Positions 42,637 to 54,853 of a DNA stretch of 64,000 nucleotides are shown piece by piece. A program made the translations under genes and the position numbers. How positions within the stretch are numbered: position 1 is the first letter of the stretch; every line of letters starts with the position of its first letter. The stretch is from Pictodentalium vernedei (lineage: Eukaryota; Mollusca; Scaphopoda; Dentaliida; Dentaliidae): contig CM062289.1 in assembly GCA_031216915.1 (NCBI GenBank), forward strand, positions 392,362,674 to 392,426,673, read 5' to 3'. Below the pieces are notes generated by a model that saw nothing but the letters and a program-made list of their open reading frames with translations, ran no database searches and had not been told where the DNA came from.

Positions 42637-43516
42637 AAGTTTGGCCCTTCATCAGTTAACATCTGACTGATCTTTGTGCTTTTAAATCTCAGTTTAAATG
42701 ATGCCAGACACATAAATATTAGTGAAATGGTGATTCTAAGGAGGATAGAAAAGGAGGAGAGGAAAAGAATGTGTGACAGAATATTATCAGGGCTGTAACT
42801 TAAAATTTTTTAATGAAATTATGTTAAGTTACCTATTTTCAAGGCAGCAGCCATTTTGTTGTCATTCTGATTATTTAGTTACACTGTTTTTTCAAGTGTT
42901 TTCCTCTCTCCCTGTCCTTTAAGTTCCCCCTTGCTATTCTCCCATGCTTTTGGCATAGTTTCTGTAATTATTATTACTAAAATTTCTTGGGAGTTTTAGC
43001 TGAATAACAGAATGAATTCTGTTCTTTCCCCATGTTTACGTCTTCACCTACGGGTGGTTAGGCGTTGTGTTCTGCATCTACCATCTGATGTTCTGCAGTT
43101 TCTTCCCTGGAAGTCTCTGTTTTGCATCAGATGGTGTATTTTTGGTAACTGATTTCGGGCCTGGGTGCCTGGAGTCTTATTTTAGTGTTTTTACACTCAT
43201 TGTTTACATTTACAACAGCCCTCTGTGTGAGGGGGGGATTTCTAAATAATAATATCTTTATGTTATTTTAATCATAGCTAGATACATTATTATTGTTCGT
43301 AAGTGTTGAATAAATTGTTTAAAATATTTTTAAAATTTTTGTCCACACTTAGGCTTGGGATCCATTGGGGCTCAACGTTACTTTTCAGAAACTTGGGCTG
43401 TTCTGAAAAAATATTTTTTCAAAATATTTTGATTTCAATTATTTTTTCTATATTAATGGATCATATTATTATTATGTATTTTGATTGTCAGGGGTTAGTG
43501 CGAGTACCAGGACTTG

Positions 43517-46500
43517 TTTTCTTTTCACATTGAAAGGATATTGATCAATTGTTTTAAGAGGAAGTCTTCCTCTGACCTTATTATCATTCTATATGTGGTC
43601 AGTGTACTCGCATTAACTCCTGTTCTGTATCGTATGATTTCGATGACAATATGGGAAGCGTATGTCACGGTATGTTGTTGGGGATTTGGACACTCCGGTC
43701 CTTTCCCCGCAGGGTCACTCTACTTTATCAATTTCTATTTCAGACGATCAAGATTAGGGTGATGTATCTGTGATGTCTTCCAACAGTGTGCCTCCGTCGT
43801 CACAATTAATGAAGGGCTAGCGGAAAAGTGCTCATGTAATACGCCAATTGCCTAAGAGGACCCTAGTAGGTTCGACGGCCTTTGACGTCCGCTAGCTCGC
43901 CCGGTGTAGCGTCCATTCACCGAATGGTTCGGCAGCCGGGTTCGTCCGTTGCGGTCTAGAAGGAATTTTGGGGTGATGCGAGCACTATAAAATTAACTTA
44001 ATGCACACCCAGTGACGGCGGATCGGAGGGAGAACGGAGGAAGCCTTTTAGTCCGGTTCATAGCTCGTTCCGGTCCATCCGGACGGCAAGCGAGAGAGGC
44101 CCCTCTCTCGTTCAACAACATCTGGCCCCAGATGTTGTGGTACAAATGTGTCGCTAGCGGAGCATACGTCCGTCGCTCGGGACGCTCCGTTGTATAGGCA
44201 GTCCGCTGAGACTGCTAAGGCTTCCTCTTCTCGTCAGCGCACACGACCGCACCTTGGCTGCGTGACCGCCGATATATTACCAGCTTCGCCGATCAAGGAT
44301 TCTTCGGCGACCAGGTCACACCATCCGGCAGCCAGGGATTCGAGACCGATGGACTCCGGACGTTCGCATAGGAAAAGTATGCGGGAGCCATCTGATGCGG
44401 AGCTGCCCTCGGCGAAGCAGCGATAGACTGTGCCTCCGCAGGTCTCGACGCCGGACATTCTTGTGCACATAGCACAGCTTATCGCAGCATCCCAGCAGCC
44501 GACAGAAACGGTGTCGGATCGAGAATTATCCGACAGCGCTGGGTCGGTAGCCGGGGACTCGAGGCCTGCAGACTCCGGACGTTCGCATAGGAAGTGTGCG
44601 GGAGTCAACGTACACGGAGCTTCCAGCGGCAGTGCATCGTAAGTCCGCTACTGCACAGGCCTCGGGAACGGACGTGCTTTCCTTAATAGCACAGTTTATC
44701 GCAGCATCCCAGCATCAACTGAATCTGTCGCATACATTTTATCCGACGATGCTGGGTCGGGACGCTCCGCGGAAGCGGGTACGGACGTCCGAAAGTTTCA
44801 TCCGGTCCGACGGGATACCGAAAGGGATTCGGAGGATTTCAAGCTTTCCCTTTCGGAACAACATATGCTGCGATGCCGGATAAGAAACTGATAGCGTCGG
44901 TGGACTTAGAAATTTTTGGTTCGGTTCAGGGACATCGTCCCTCAGTTCCGACATAGTCCAATAATGTCACACAAACTTTCGAATTATTGAACGACGCTAT
45001 ATATATTATTATTTTATGCTTGCTATCCAAGCATTTCTGGTTTCTTGTTTGAAGAGTTATGGAGATGTCTTTCAAAGTGTGCCTCTGTCGTCATAGTTAA
45101 TGAAGAGTTAGCGGCAATAAGTGCTCATGGAATATGTCTATCGCTTACAGAGTGACATTCGCTAGCTCACCCGGTGTAGCATACATTCATCGAATGGTTC
45201 GGCTGCCGGGTTCGTCCGTTGCGGTCTAGGAAGGAGATTTGGGTGATGCGAGCACTTTAATTACTTTAGTACTCACCCAGTGACGGCAGATTGAGGACAG
45301 ATCGGAGGAAGCCAACAACATAGGGGACCGCATGTTGTGGTTCAGATATTTTACATTCGGAGCATATGTCCGTTGCTCGGGACGCTCCGTTATATTGACA
45401 GTCCGAGAGACTGTCTTTAATGCTTCCTCATCCTCACAGCAGGGCACACGACCGCACATTGGCTACGTGACCTCGAGTATCCGATCAGTTTCGGCATTCA
45501 GTGATTCCACAGCGAATAGGTCGCGCCATCCGGTAGCCAAGGGACACGAGGCCTATACACTCCGTTCGCTCGCATATTGGAAGTATGCACGGGGTAACGA
45601 TCTCGGAGCTTCCTGCGGCAATGCATCGTAAGACCGCTGCTCCTCAGGCCTCAGTGACGGACGTGCTATCCGAGTTAGCACAGTTGTTTCGCAGCATCCC
45701 AGCAATTGACAGTTTCTCGGTCGAATCAGGAATTATCCGACGGCGCTGGGTCGGTGCGGTCCGCGGTTGCATCAAGCTACGGACGACCGAACGCTTTATA
45801 GGGTCCGACAGGATGGCGAAAGGGATTCGAAAGATTTCGAGTTTTCCCTTTAGTACTATCGGAAGATGCCTTTCATATCTTCTGGCATTTCTTCCAGTGA
45901 TTATTTTTCGGACTTCATTGCTGCGATCTTGGATAAGAGACTTATAGCGTCATTGGACTCGAATTTTTCGATCGGTACAGGGACTTTGTCCCTGACTTAC
46001 CGACGCAGTCCAATATTGTCATTACAACATGTGTTTTATTTTTCGACGCTATATATTTATATATATATACAAGCCTGCTACTAAGCATGATAGTTTAGTT
46101 TCTTGTCCGCGTGGCTCATTTCTGCCTTTTTATCTTTTTTACAAATAGTTTATTTTGGCAGAGCAGGGCATACCGAGAGTTCATATGCGTCTAGACGGTG
46201 TGATTAAAGACTGCATATATTCTTTTTCGCCGTTTATGTCTTTTCCAATTTTAATGTTGGGAACGACATTATGTATTGTAGACTTAACTTAGACGCTTTA
46301 TTATACGTAATCCGCCTTACTGAGGCGTTATCATTACGTCTTCAAGAAAAGATTTACGGGATATTATTCTCAATGTAATTTCTTTTGAGGGCAGTAGTTT
46401 GTTCACGTATAACTCCGCCCTTCAGTGGCTGATTGGAGTTGGTTAGACGTGACGCAGCCCTAGCTACATCCACGCGTGGATAGTAGGTTAAGAACTCTCT

Positions 46501-46560
46501 CAGAGTCGCTTCGTTCTCGGAGGAGCTTCTCTTCGACGGCAACTTTCCAGCAATCCATGA
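43517..46560 (+). pseudogene. expanded gag relic (copy 4)
   Basis: The gag start is TTG (43530) where the coding copies have ATG. Many stops follow. The segment GCTAGCTCgCCCGGTGTAGC ... CGGGTTCGTCC appears near 43890 and again near 45165. The CCGACgGCGCTGGGTCGG segment appears near 44530, 44745 and 45735. Gag pieces have thus been tandemly duplicated or triplicated with divergence between the repeats. The relic ends with GAGCTTCTCTTCGACGGCAA, near the codons for GELLFDGKL. No protein is possible beyond short fragments. Confidence 0.85.
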
Positions 46561-46569
46561 ATTGCTCGA

Positions 46570-47632
46570 TTTATACATTCTCTTGTCTATCTAGTGTTAC
46601 AAGAGATTCAGACTGGGGCAAACATTCGGTGGTTGACTCAGAGAGTGCCGCCGCAGTTGCCGGACCCGAGTGTGGCTGTTATGACGGTTGCCAGTCAAAC
46701 AGATTGGGATATATACTGATCCCTACGGATTCGAAGTGCCAGGGTCTTTGGGTTCCGCAGTCTTTTAGCTATCAGTTTAACTTCCGCGGAATAATGTTTT
46801 TTAGGCTTGCTTTATGTCATTGCATGAACATTATTCAGAAACGCATGCCCAAATTCCTGTCCTTTAATTCGACAGTAGTGGCGTATCTCCGGAACCAGGG
46901 AGGCACTCTTTCGTTTCCGTTATTCAATTTAATGGAAAGAATCCGTCTGTTGGTTATAGTACACCAAGTTCAGTTTTGGTCTGTCATATTCTGGGTCGTC
47001 TGATTGTTTTATCGCACTCCCGTTCTCTTACGGGTCGCTTGTTGCTGTCAGAATGGACTCTCAACAAACAAGTATTCAATTAGATTTGCTATCTATGGGA
47101 GCGCCCAATGATGTTTTATTTATGACACAGCTTGCTAATTAATTGCAGACGTATGTGTTGACTTGTCCAGATCTCTGAGCTAATACTGTTAACGCTCTAT
47201 TGATCTATAGGACGGAATGATAGGATACGCGTATCCTCCGGCGCTGTTGTTTTAGCAGGTATTGCTAAGATAAACAACCACAATACATTTCTGTTGATAG
47301 CATCTCTATCTTCACAGAGATCATGAGTAATTTACTCTCTTGTCTACTGTGGATCTTAACGTGAAATCTTCCTCTATGTGAGGATCTTTTTTCACTGGGT
47401 AAATCGTGTCATCTTTATCACAACCAGCTAGGTCGCAACCTTCATGTATTCCGTTGTGTGGTCCGTATTGCATTGTAAGCACTGTACTGGACGAGCTTTG
47501 GATGCGATTTCTTACTATAGGAGATCCTCTTCTTCGCTATTCTATGCGACTAAAGTGGAGGCTCTTCCGTCGTGGTGTAGGGATCATTATGTTCATATTG
47601 TTGATCCCTCTATACTACTCATTGCTATTTTT
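46570..47632 (+). pseudogene. RNase H and C-terminal pol relic (copy 4), RT domain absent
   Basis: Homology resumes at ACAAGAGATTCAGACTGGGG, the start of the RNase H approach, right after the gag end, so about 1.4 kb with the whole RT palm (YLDD) is deleted. RNase H pieces are visible (AATTCGACAGTAGTGGCGTA for the SDNTTVVAY site), followed by the DLFAT and YAYPP regions with stops, then the beginning of the YR relic. The nested element starts at 47633. Confidence 0.85.
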
Positions 47633-47681
47633 AGCTCACCTGAGCAAAGCTCAAGGGGAGCTTTACTAATCACTTTCCGTC

Positions 47682-47732
47682 CGTCGTCCGTCGTCGTCCG
47701 TCGTCGTCCGTCGTCGTCGTCGTCGTCCGGCG
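47682..47732. repeat. GTC/CGT microsatellite in the HINE 5' part
   Basis: Repeated GTCCGTCGTC and CGTCGTCGTCGTC units, a frequent feature just inside the 5' end of these elements. Confidence 0.85.
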
Positions 47733-48372
47733 TTAACTTTACATTATCGACTTCTCCTCCTAAACCACTAGCCCAATTTTATTCAAATGTTGGCTAAATG
47801 ATTATTACCTAATGCCAATTCAGATTTGTTCAAATGAAGTTGCCCCTCCTCCTGGGTGGTGCCACGCCCCCAAGGGGCACCAAAATCTTTGTAAATCTTC
47901 TTCTCATGAACCAGCAGTAGCAGAGACTTGATATTTGGTGTGCAGCTTCCTTTTGAGGTGTAGACTCAGATTTGTTCAAGAGAAGTTTGTGGGGCTATAC
48001 TTGGCGTTGTTATGAGAGGGGCAAAATTTTTTGCCCCGCCCAAAATTTCTATTTTCCAAACCGAGAGGCTGATTTGAACCAAATTTTATGTGAGGGCTTA
48101 TTGGGTCATGAGTACTTGATTTATGCAAAAAAAAATTTTCCTGCAGCCCCGTGGGAACCGCAGGAGCTAAAAATAGAAAAAATTTAAAACGCCCATATCT
48201 CCAAAACTGCACGGCACTGAGAATTTTTATTTGGTGTGCAGCTTCCTTAGGACCAACAGAAAGGATTGGTAAAAAAAAATTGCCATCGGTTTTATCATAG
48301 GGTACAGTTTCGGGACTTTGAAAAAGTGCTGAGTCAGCACTTTTTAACACTGTAGGCAATGGGAAAAACATT

Positions 48373-51118
48373 AAAAAATCTTCTTCTCCAGATCCAGCAG
48401 GCAGAATCTTTTGATATTTGGTATGCAACATTGTAGGGTGGATCTGATTCAAGTTTGTTCAAATCGGCCCCCTGGGTTCATATTTGGGCTCAGTATAGGA
48501 GCCCGATTTCGAACTTAGTGCATTTCAGGCAAATTTCTTAAAAAATCTTCTTCTCCAGATCCAGCAGGCAGAATCTTTTGATATTTGGTATGCAACATTG
48601 TGGGGTGGATTTGATTCAAGTTTGTTCAAATCGGCCCCCTGGGTGTATATTTGGGCTCAGTATAGGAGCCCAAATTTGAACTTACTGCATTTCAGGCAAA
48701 TTTCTTTGAAAATCTTCTTCTCCAGATCCAGCAGGCAGAATCTTTTGATATTTGGTATGCAACATTGTAGGGTGGATCTGATTCAAGTTTGTTCAAATCG
48801 GCTCCCTAGATTCATATTTGGGCTCACTATAGGAGCTCGAATTCAAATTTAGTGCATTTCAGGCAAATTTCTTCAAAAATCTTCTTCTCCAGATCCAGCA
48901 GGCAGAATCTTTTGATATTTGGTATGCAACGTTGCGGGGTAGATCTGATTCAAGTTTGTTCAAATCGGCCCCCTGGATACATATTTGGGCTTACTATAGA
49001 AGCCCGAATTCGAACTTAGTGCATTTCAGGCAAATTTCTTAAAAAATCTTCTTCTCCAGATCCAGCAGGCAGAGTCTTTTCATATTTGGTAAGCAACATT
49101 GTGGGGTGGATCTGATTCAATATTGTTCAAATCGGCCCCCTGGGTTCATATTTGGGCTCAGTATAGGAGCCCGATTTCGAACTTAGTGCATTTCAGGCAA
49201 ATTTCTTAAAAAATCTTCTTCTCCAGATCCAGCAGGCAGAATCTTTTGATATTTGGTATGCAACATTGTAGGGTGGATCTGATTCAAGTTTGTTCAAATC
49301 GGCCCACTGGGTTCATATTTGGGCTCAGTATAGGAGCCCGATTTCGAACTTAGTGCATTTAGGCAAATTTCTTAAAAAATCTACTTCTCCAGATCCAGAA
49401 GGCAGAATCTTTTGATATTTGGTATGCAACATTGTAGGGTGGATCTGATTCAAGTTTGTTCAAATCGGCTTCCTAGATTCATATTTGGGCTCACTATAGA
49501 AGCTCGAATTTGAACTTAGTGCATTTCATGCAAATTTCTTCAAAAATCTTCTTCTCCAGATCCAGCTGGCAGAATCTTTTCATATTTGGTAAGCAACATT
49601 GCGGGGTGGATCTGATTCAAGTTTGTTCAAATCGGCCCCCTGGGTTTATATTTGGGCTCAGTATAGGAGCCCAAATTTGAACTTAGTGCATTTCAAGCAA
49701 ATTTATTAAAAAATCTTCTTCTCCAGATCCAGCAGGCAGAATCTTTTGATATTTGGTATGCAACATTGTGGGATGGATCTGATGCAAATTTGTTTAAATC
49801 GGCTCCCTAGCTTCATATATGAGCTTACTATAGAAGCTCGAATTCGAACTTAGTGCATTTCAGGCAAATTTCTTAAAAAATCATCTTCTCCAGATCCAGC
49901 AGGCAGAATCTTTTGATATTTGGTATGCAACATTGCGGGGTGGATCTGATTCAAGTTTGTTCAAATCGGCCCCCTGGATTCATTTTTGGGCTCACTATAG
50001 AAGCTCGAATTCAAACTTAGTGCATTTCGGGCAAATTTCTTCAAAAATCTTCTTCTCCAGATCCAGCAGGCAGAATCTTTTGATATTTGGTATGCAACAT
50101 TGCGGGGTGGATCTGATTCAAGTTTGTTCAAATCGGCCCCCTGGATTTATATTTGGGCTTAATATAGAAGCCCGAATTCGCACTTAGTGCATTTCGGGCA
50201 AATTTATTAAAAAATCTTCTTCTCCAGATCCAGCAGGCAGAATCATTTGATATTTGGTATGCAACATTGTGGGGTGGATCTGATTCAAGTTTGTTCAAAT
50301 CGGCTTCCTAGATTCATATTTGGGCTCACTATAGAAGCTCGAATTCGAACTTAGTGCATTTCAGGCAAATTTCTTAAAAAATCATCTTCTCCAGATCCAG
50401 CAGGCAGAATCTTTTGATATTTGGTATGCAACATTGCGGGGTGGATCTGATTCAAGTTTGTTCAAATCGGCCCCCTGGATTCATATTTGGGCTCACTATA
50501 GAAGCTCGAATTCAAACTTAGTGCATTTCGGGCAAATTTCTTCAAAAATCTTCTTCTCCAGATCCAGCAGGCAGAATCTTTTGATATTTGGTATGCAACA
50601 TTGCGGGGTGGATCTGATTCAAGTTTGTTCAAATCGGCCCCCTGGATTCATATTTGGGCTTAATATAGAAGCCCGAATTGCACTTAGTGCATTTCGGGCA
50701 AATTTATTAAAAAATCTTCTTCTCCAGATCCAGCAGGCAGAATCTTTTGATATTTGGTATGCAACATTGTGGGGTGGATCTGATTCAAGTTTGTTCAAAT
50801 CGGCTTCCTAGTTTCATATTTGGGCTCACTATAGAAGCTCGAATTCGAACTTAATGCATTTCAGGCAAATTTCTTAAAAAATCTTCTTCTCCAGATCCAG
50901 CTTCAGAATCTTTTCATATTTGGTAAGCAACATTGTGGGGTGGATCTGATTCAAGTTTGTTCAAATCGGCCCCCTGGGTTTATATTTGAGCTCCGTATAG
51001 GAGCCCAAATTTTAACTTAGTGCATTTCAGGCATATTTCTTAAAAAATCTTCTTCTCCTGATCCAGCAGGCAGAATCTTTTGATATTTGGTATGCAACAT
51101 TGTGGGGTGGATCTGATT
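48373..51118. repeat. 167-bp tandem satellite, about 17 units, with a 501-bp higher-order repeat
   Basis: ATCTTCTTCTCCAGATCC recurs at 48545, 48712, 48879, 49046 and 49213, steps of exactly 167. It continues with an occasional 166 or 168 to about 51060. In the right half, blocks repeat every three units: the same variant combination begins near 49933 and again at 50434, 501 bases later. Because 501 is divisible by three, long apparent reading frames arise here, but they are repeat artefacts. Confidence 0.93.
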
Positions 51119-51249
51119 GTGATTCATGAACGTATTTATTTGTAAAGTTGATAGAATCTTAGACAAAATTTGCAGAAAAGATCTACTATAGAAGGGGTGG
51201 TATCCAGGGTGAACCGTTTACCCAAATCTAGCAGTACTAATGCATTATT

Positions 51250-51869
51250 CACACAAATCTCCATTCAAATTTTATGACCCCTCATTGGAACACACGCATT
51301 CAGCTCATTCCAACAAAGGTCATATGCCATGTTTTCGAGACAAAGGAATAAAAATTTTAGTTATTCATGAAATTTTTAGGCAACTGTTGTCTGTTATTCA
51401 CATTGCTTCATGAAATTTCAGTACTTTTAGAAGTTACCTCAGTAATCAAGGGTTAATTCCCCTTAATTAAATGTCGCCTCTAAAAAACAACCACTTTGCA
51501 TATCTTACCTTTTTACCAGCATAACTGCCAAAACTTGTCAGCATTCTTCGCAAAAATCGCTATTCAAATTTTAATTTTTGTCTCTTAAACATACATGTAC
51601 TTATCGCTTGTAAATACCCCATTGGAATGAGCTTTTTGCACACATTCCAATGAGAGGTCGCATACCATGCTTTTTGAGTCAAAAAAGCAATTTTTTTAGT
51701 TATTCCAGAATTTCGTACGTAAAACACAGCTTTATGACTTCACATTAAAATGAGCTCTCTAAGCTTGTTCCAATCAACATTCACGCACTATGTCTTTCAC
51801 ACAAAAAATAAAATTTTCCATTTATTCAGGAATTTTGTTTGCAAGAACACTCTTACCCCCCCCCCCCCC

Positions 51870-51901
<32 letters not shown>

Positions 51902-52190
51902 CAAACACAGACACACACATCTAAAAGTTTGTCAGCAAAAAAACAGTTACTTCAATTTTTAAATGCATTATAGGAACAACTTGCCTAATCAAATTTAAAT
52001 ACTTTTGCATCATTCTGTATCTAGAACAAACCATTTACCATATCTTTACGCAAAATTCTCCAGCATCATTCACAAAAAAACACCATTATTTATATATTCA
52101 CATTTCTGTCTCAAAAATATACCTGATCTTCCCATACCCCTATTGGAATAAGCTGTTTGAGCTTGTTCCAATGATGATAAAAAAAACTAA
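51250..52190. repeat. four decayed units of the ATAGGTTATGACC palindrome family inside the HINE
   Basis: Units centre near 51285 (ATGACCCCTCATTGGAAC ... TTCCAACaaAGGTCAT), 51640 (CCATTGGAATGAGC ... TTCCAATGAGAGGTC), 51755 and 52145. Each is preceded by TTCaCAAAAAT-like and followed by AAAAATTTTAGTTATTC-like sequence. A CA microsatellite (51871-51920) with a preceding C run lies between two of them. Confidence 0.65.
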
Positions 52191-52555
52191 TATTTTGGAA
52201 AATTTGTGACAATTTTTGTTTTCTTGCATGCAAATATATACATGTAGCACATGGAAGATATCCACAGTTGGGGAGAGATGTCCAAGGCTATCTCTTCACA
52301 TTCCTTGTTTGTGCTTCATGCTAAACCAGTTTGTCTGCAGAGATAAATTTGCTTTATTAAAAATCATTGGAGATTGGCCACACACCAACGATTTTAAATA
52401 AAACTAATTTTAGGTAACAAATGTTGAACTTCAAACAAAATCTATCACTCAACCAGTTAATGTTGATGAGGCATGACATGGTGAAGGTGACCTAAAATAC
52501 TTCTTAGAGTCACTTTGTCAGGTGAGCGATTAAGGCCACGTGGGGCCTCTTGTTT

Positions 52556-53390
52556 AGTATACTTGTTTCACAAGATCTACTGCAGCCCGTTGTTATTTAG
52601 GTTATAGGTTTATGTTACCTCATACCTATGCACTCTACGATAGTTTACAATTGAGTCTTTTGTCTCTTTATCTAAGTCAGTTAGTAACTTTTTGATAAAT
52701 AGACTTAGAATCTTTAGATTAAATTCCTATACGGATTTTAACTTCGGTTCTTATTTAGCTAAGTAATCATTTGAGCCTCTGGAAACAGTAGTTTTCAAAT
52801 TCTGACCTTTTAGACAGTAATTCTGTTAGTTTCTCTTTTACTGTAGAGTCAGTGAGTTTCATGCACTATCGATGGATGATTTTCACTTTCATAGTTTCGG
52901 AATCAATACTTCCGTTACTATTTAGGTTGGATTGTTGCATAAGAGTTAGGCTCCTATTATCCGGAATCTATTATTTTAAGGTCCTTCCGTCTTCGTATGG
53001 GCATAGGCCTTTACTCTTTCCGGGTACAGTTTATGTATTTATAAACAGATATCTGTTTATTACAAGGGCGTAAGCTTCTTCTGTCTTTGATGTCTAGTAG
53101 AAGGACGTTACGCTCCATTTTATTGTTAATGGATTCTATTAACTAGCGTACTGCTTATGGTATATCATTGGCTTAGCAGTTGTGCTTAAGATTTCGGCTC
53201 ATGAAGTAAGAGTTCTTCTACTTCTTGGGCTTACATTAATAGTGTTGCTATTATAGATTTTTGAAGGCTGCTCATTGCGCTCAGCCATCCACATTCATGA
53301 ATTTTATCTCAGAAATATCGAGTCCATTTCTGGAGGCCTCTATTGTTAGGTCTATTATCTACTGCTCAGAATGTCATTCACTTAACAGTT
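52556..53390 (+). pseudogene. YR relic, 3' part (copy 4)
   Basis: After the nested element, homology continues at AGTATACTTGTTTcAC (FLVYLFD region). Recognisable pieces are TAGAGTCAGTGAGTTTCATG (RVSELHA), GGGCATAGGCCTTTACTCT, GCTCATGAAGTAAGAGTTCT (HxxR region) and AAGGCTGCTcATTG. Stops and indels break all frames. The same lesions occur in copy 5. Confidence 0.88.
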
Positions 53391-53977
53391 GCTACTATAG
53401 CTAGGTAGGCTGTCTGTTTCGGCAGTTTCTCCGTTCGGCTGCCCTCTTCACTCTGGGCTATTTGACCCAGGGCAAGAAAAAGGGGGGGGGGGGGGGAGGG
53501 TGTTCCCTTGGGTCACCTGTTTTTACTATGAAAACAAGGGGATACCTCCTCCGGAGTTAGTAATTCTGAGCTGTTATTGGGATGGTTGTTTAGTGAGAAG
53601 TTTAAGTTTATAAAATTCATTCAAGTCTTAGTTTTTAAAGTATAGCTTTTGAATATTGCATATGTCAACGGACATGATTATGCAATTCTCACACACTTTT
53701 AGGAGTATAAGAGTCTCTATTCTCTAGACTTACTTTATTATTGGCTTACTTTAAAAATTATTAGTATAAGGATTATTGGATATTAATAGAGTACATGGAT
53801 GTTTGAAGCTCAATTTTTGGAAGGTGTTGTATCTTTCTAATTTATCATAAATAAGAAAGATACATGTAAGGCCTATTACTTCTTTTCCCTACAGGGGATG
53901 ACTCTATTTTATTTTATTGAACGTATTCCATTTTGCTCTATGTCCTTGGCCCTCCAGCCTTTTTACTATTCAGCTAT

Positions 53978-54059
53978 GTCTGGGTCATTGGTACAGTATA
54001 AAAATGTTAAAAAATTTATAGTAATTTATATATTTTTTATACTTACCAATGACCCAGAC
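53978..54059. repeat. internal complementary region, DIRS copy 4
   Basis: It is fully preserved despite the dead genes, with the predicted circle junction at 54005/54006. A run of about 18 G lies upstream in the 3' UTR (near 53480). Confidence 0.92.
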
Positions 54060-54134
54060 GGGGATGGCCCTCCCAGGAGTTGGGAACTCTTGCCTCCCCG
54101 CTGAGTACATAGCGCTTACCAGGCACTGGTTATT

Positions 54135-54361
54135 AGAATGATAAATGGCGCCAATTTCGGAACGTCCTTGACACTGCGCATGCGCAGTAGGGGCGAAGTG
54201 TGGAGGGCCTTTCAGGACATGTTTTCTTTAGTTTTAGATGCAAATTTTGGGGATTGGGGGGCAAAATTTGTGTTTGGCCCTATATTTTAAGAGTTAGCAC
54301 CAGCTATGTCTGGGTCATTGGTAAGTATAAAAAATATATAAATTACTATAAATTTTTTAAC
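54135..54361 (+). repeat. right inverted terminal repeat, DIRS copy 4
   Basis: It starts AGAATGATAAATGGCGCC, has ACTGCGCATGCGCAGT near 54173-54188, and ends AAATTTTTTAAC. Confidence 0.92.
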
Positions 54362-54853
54362 ATTTTTAATTGTGGGTAAAATGAATTCAGGGTAGGATTT
54401 GTCTGCCTTTTTGCAGAACTGAGGTTGTGTATTTGTTCATTATATATAGCCTACGCTGATGTTTTATTTTGCCTGGGTGGAATGTTTGGTGCTTTGCCCC
54501 AAGCCTCAAAATAATTTCCAAATGTGAGCTTGTCACCATAACAGATACCAAAAAGATTGTGCCTGTCATTTTCAAGTTTAAGCCTGTCATGAAATTTGAA
54601 TTATTTGATTACGAGTTACATGTTATTTTGTGATGCTATGGTGTTGTAATTGCAATAGTTTACAAAGGTATTCATGAATTGATGTATAACAGTATAAATT
54701 ACCTAATGCAAGCAGCAGACGCCACTCGTAAAAAATTTCTCGTACAACTAAAATTTTTTATTTTTGCTCCCAAAACATAGCTTATGACCCATCATTGGAA
54801 CGAGCGCAATTTGGAATCAAAAAATTTAAATATTTAAAAAAATGAATGGCGAT
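54362..54853. other. spacer between DIRS copies 4 and 5, itself repeat-derived
   Basis: The left part (to about 54610) shares ATGACAGGC, GAGGCTTG and TTTTACCCACAA strings with the inverted sequence at 62200-62400, a weak sign of a common repeat. The right part (54755-54830) is a half-preserved unit of the ATAGGTTATGACC palindrome family, cut by the start of DIRS copy 5. Confidence 0.5.

Larger units (their letters stand above)
47633..52554. mobile_element. 4.9-kb HINE-like Helentron relative with a 167-bp satellite core
   Basis: It starts AGCTCACCTGAGCAAAGC. It ends with the subterminal complement TCAGGTGAGC (52518-52527), a hairpin AGGCC-acgtgg-GGCCT (52533-52548) and the tail CTTGTT. It sits between T residues in the YR relic of DIRS copy 4. 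Copy 5 preserves the empty site (CTATTTTTTAGTATAC at 60038-60053), so the boundaries are exact to one or two T's, with no clear target duplication. No Rep/helicase is encoded, so it is non-autonomous. Ends of this kind are common in bivalve genomes (recollection, not checked). Confidence 0.8.
42436..54361 (+). mobile_element. DIRS copy 4: RT-less non-autonomous DIRS, split by a nested element
   Basis: The terminal repeats and internal complementary region are as good as those of the coding copies (subtype B). The interior is degenerate: the gag start codon is lost, gag segments are repeated, the RT palm region is missing, and RNase H and YR are full of stops. The element at 47633-52554 interrupts the YR relic. 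Without it, the DIRS is about 7.0 kb. It is nearly identical to copy 5 but has different flanks. Confidence 0.92.

Noticed and set aside
49933..50811. Similar open frames at 49933-50187 and 50434-50811 that look like a protein repeat
   Set aside because: They arise from the 167-bp satellite: three units are 501 bases, a multiple of three, so the same frame recurs. No protein family and no start context.
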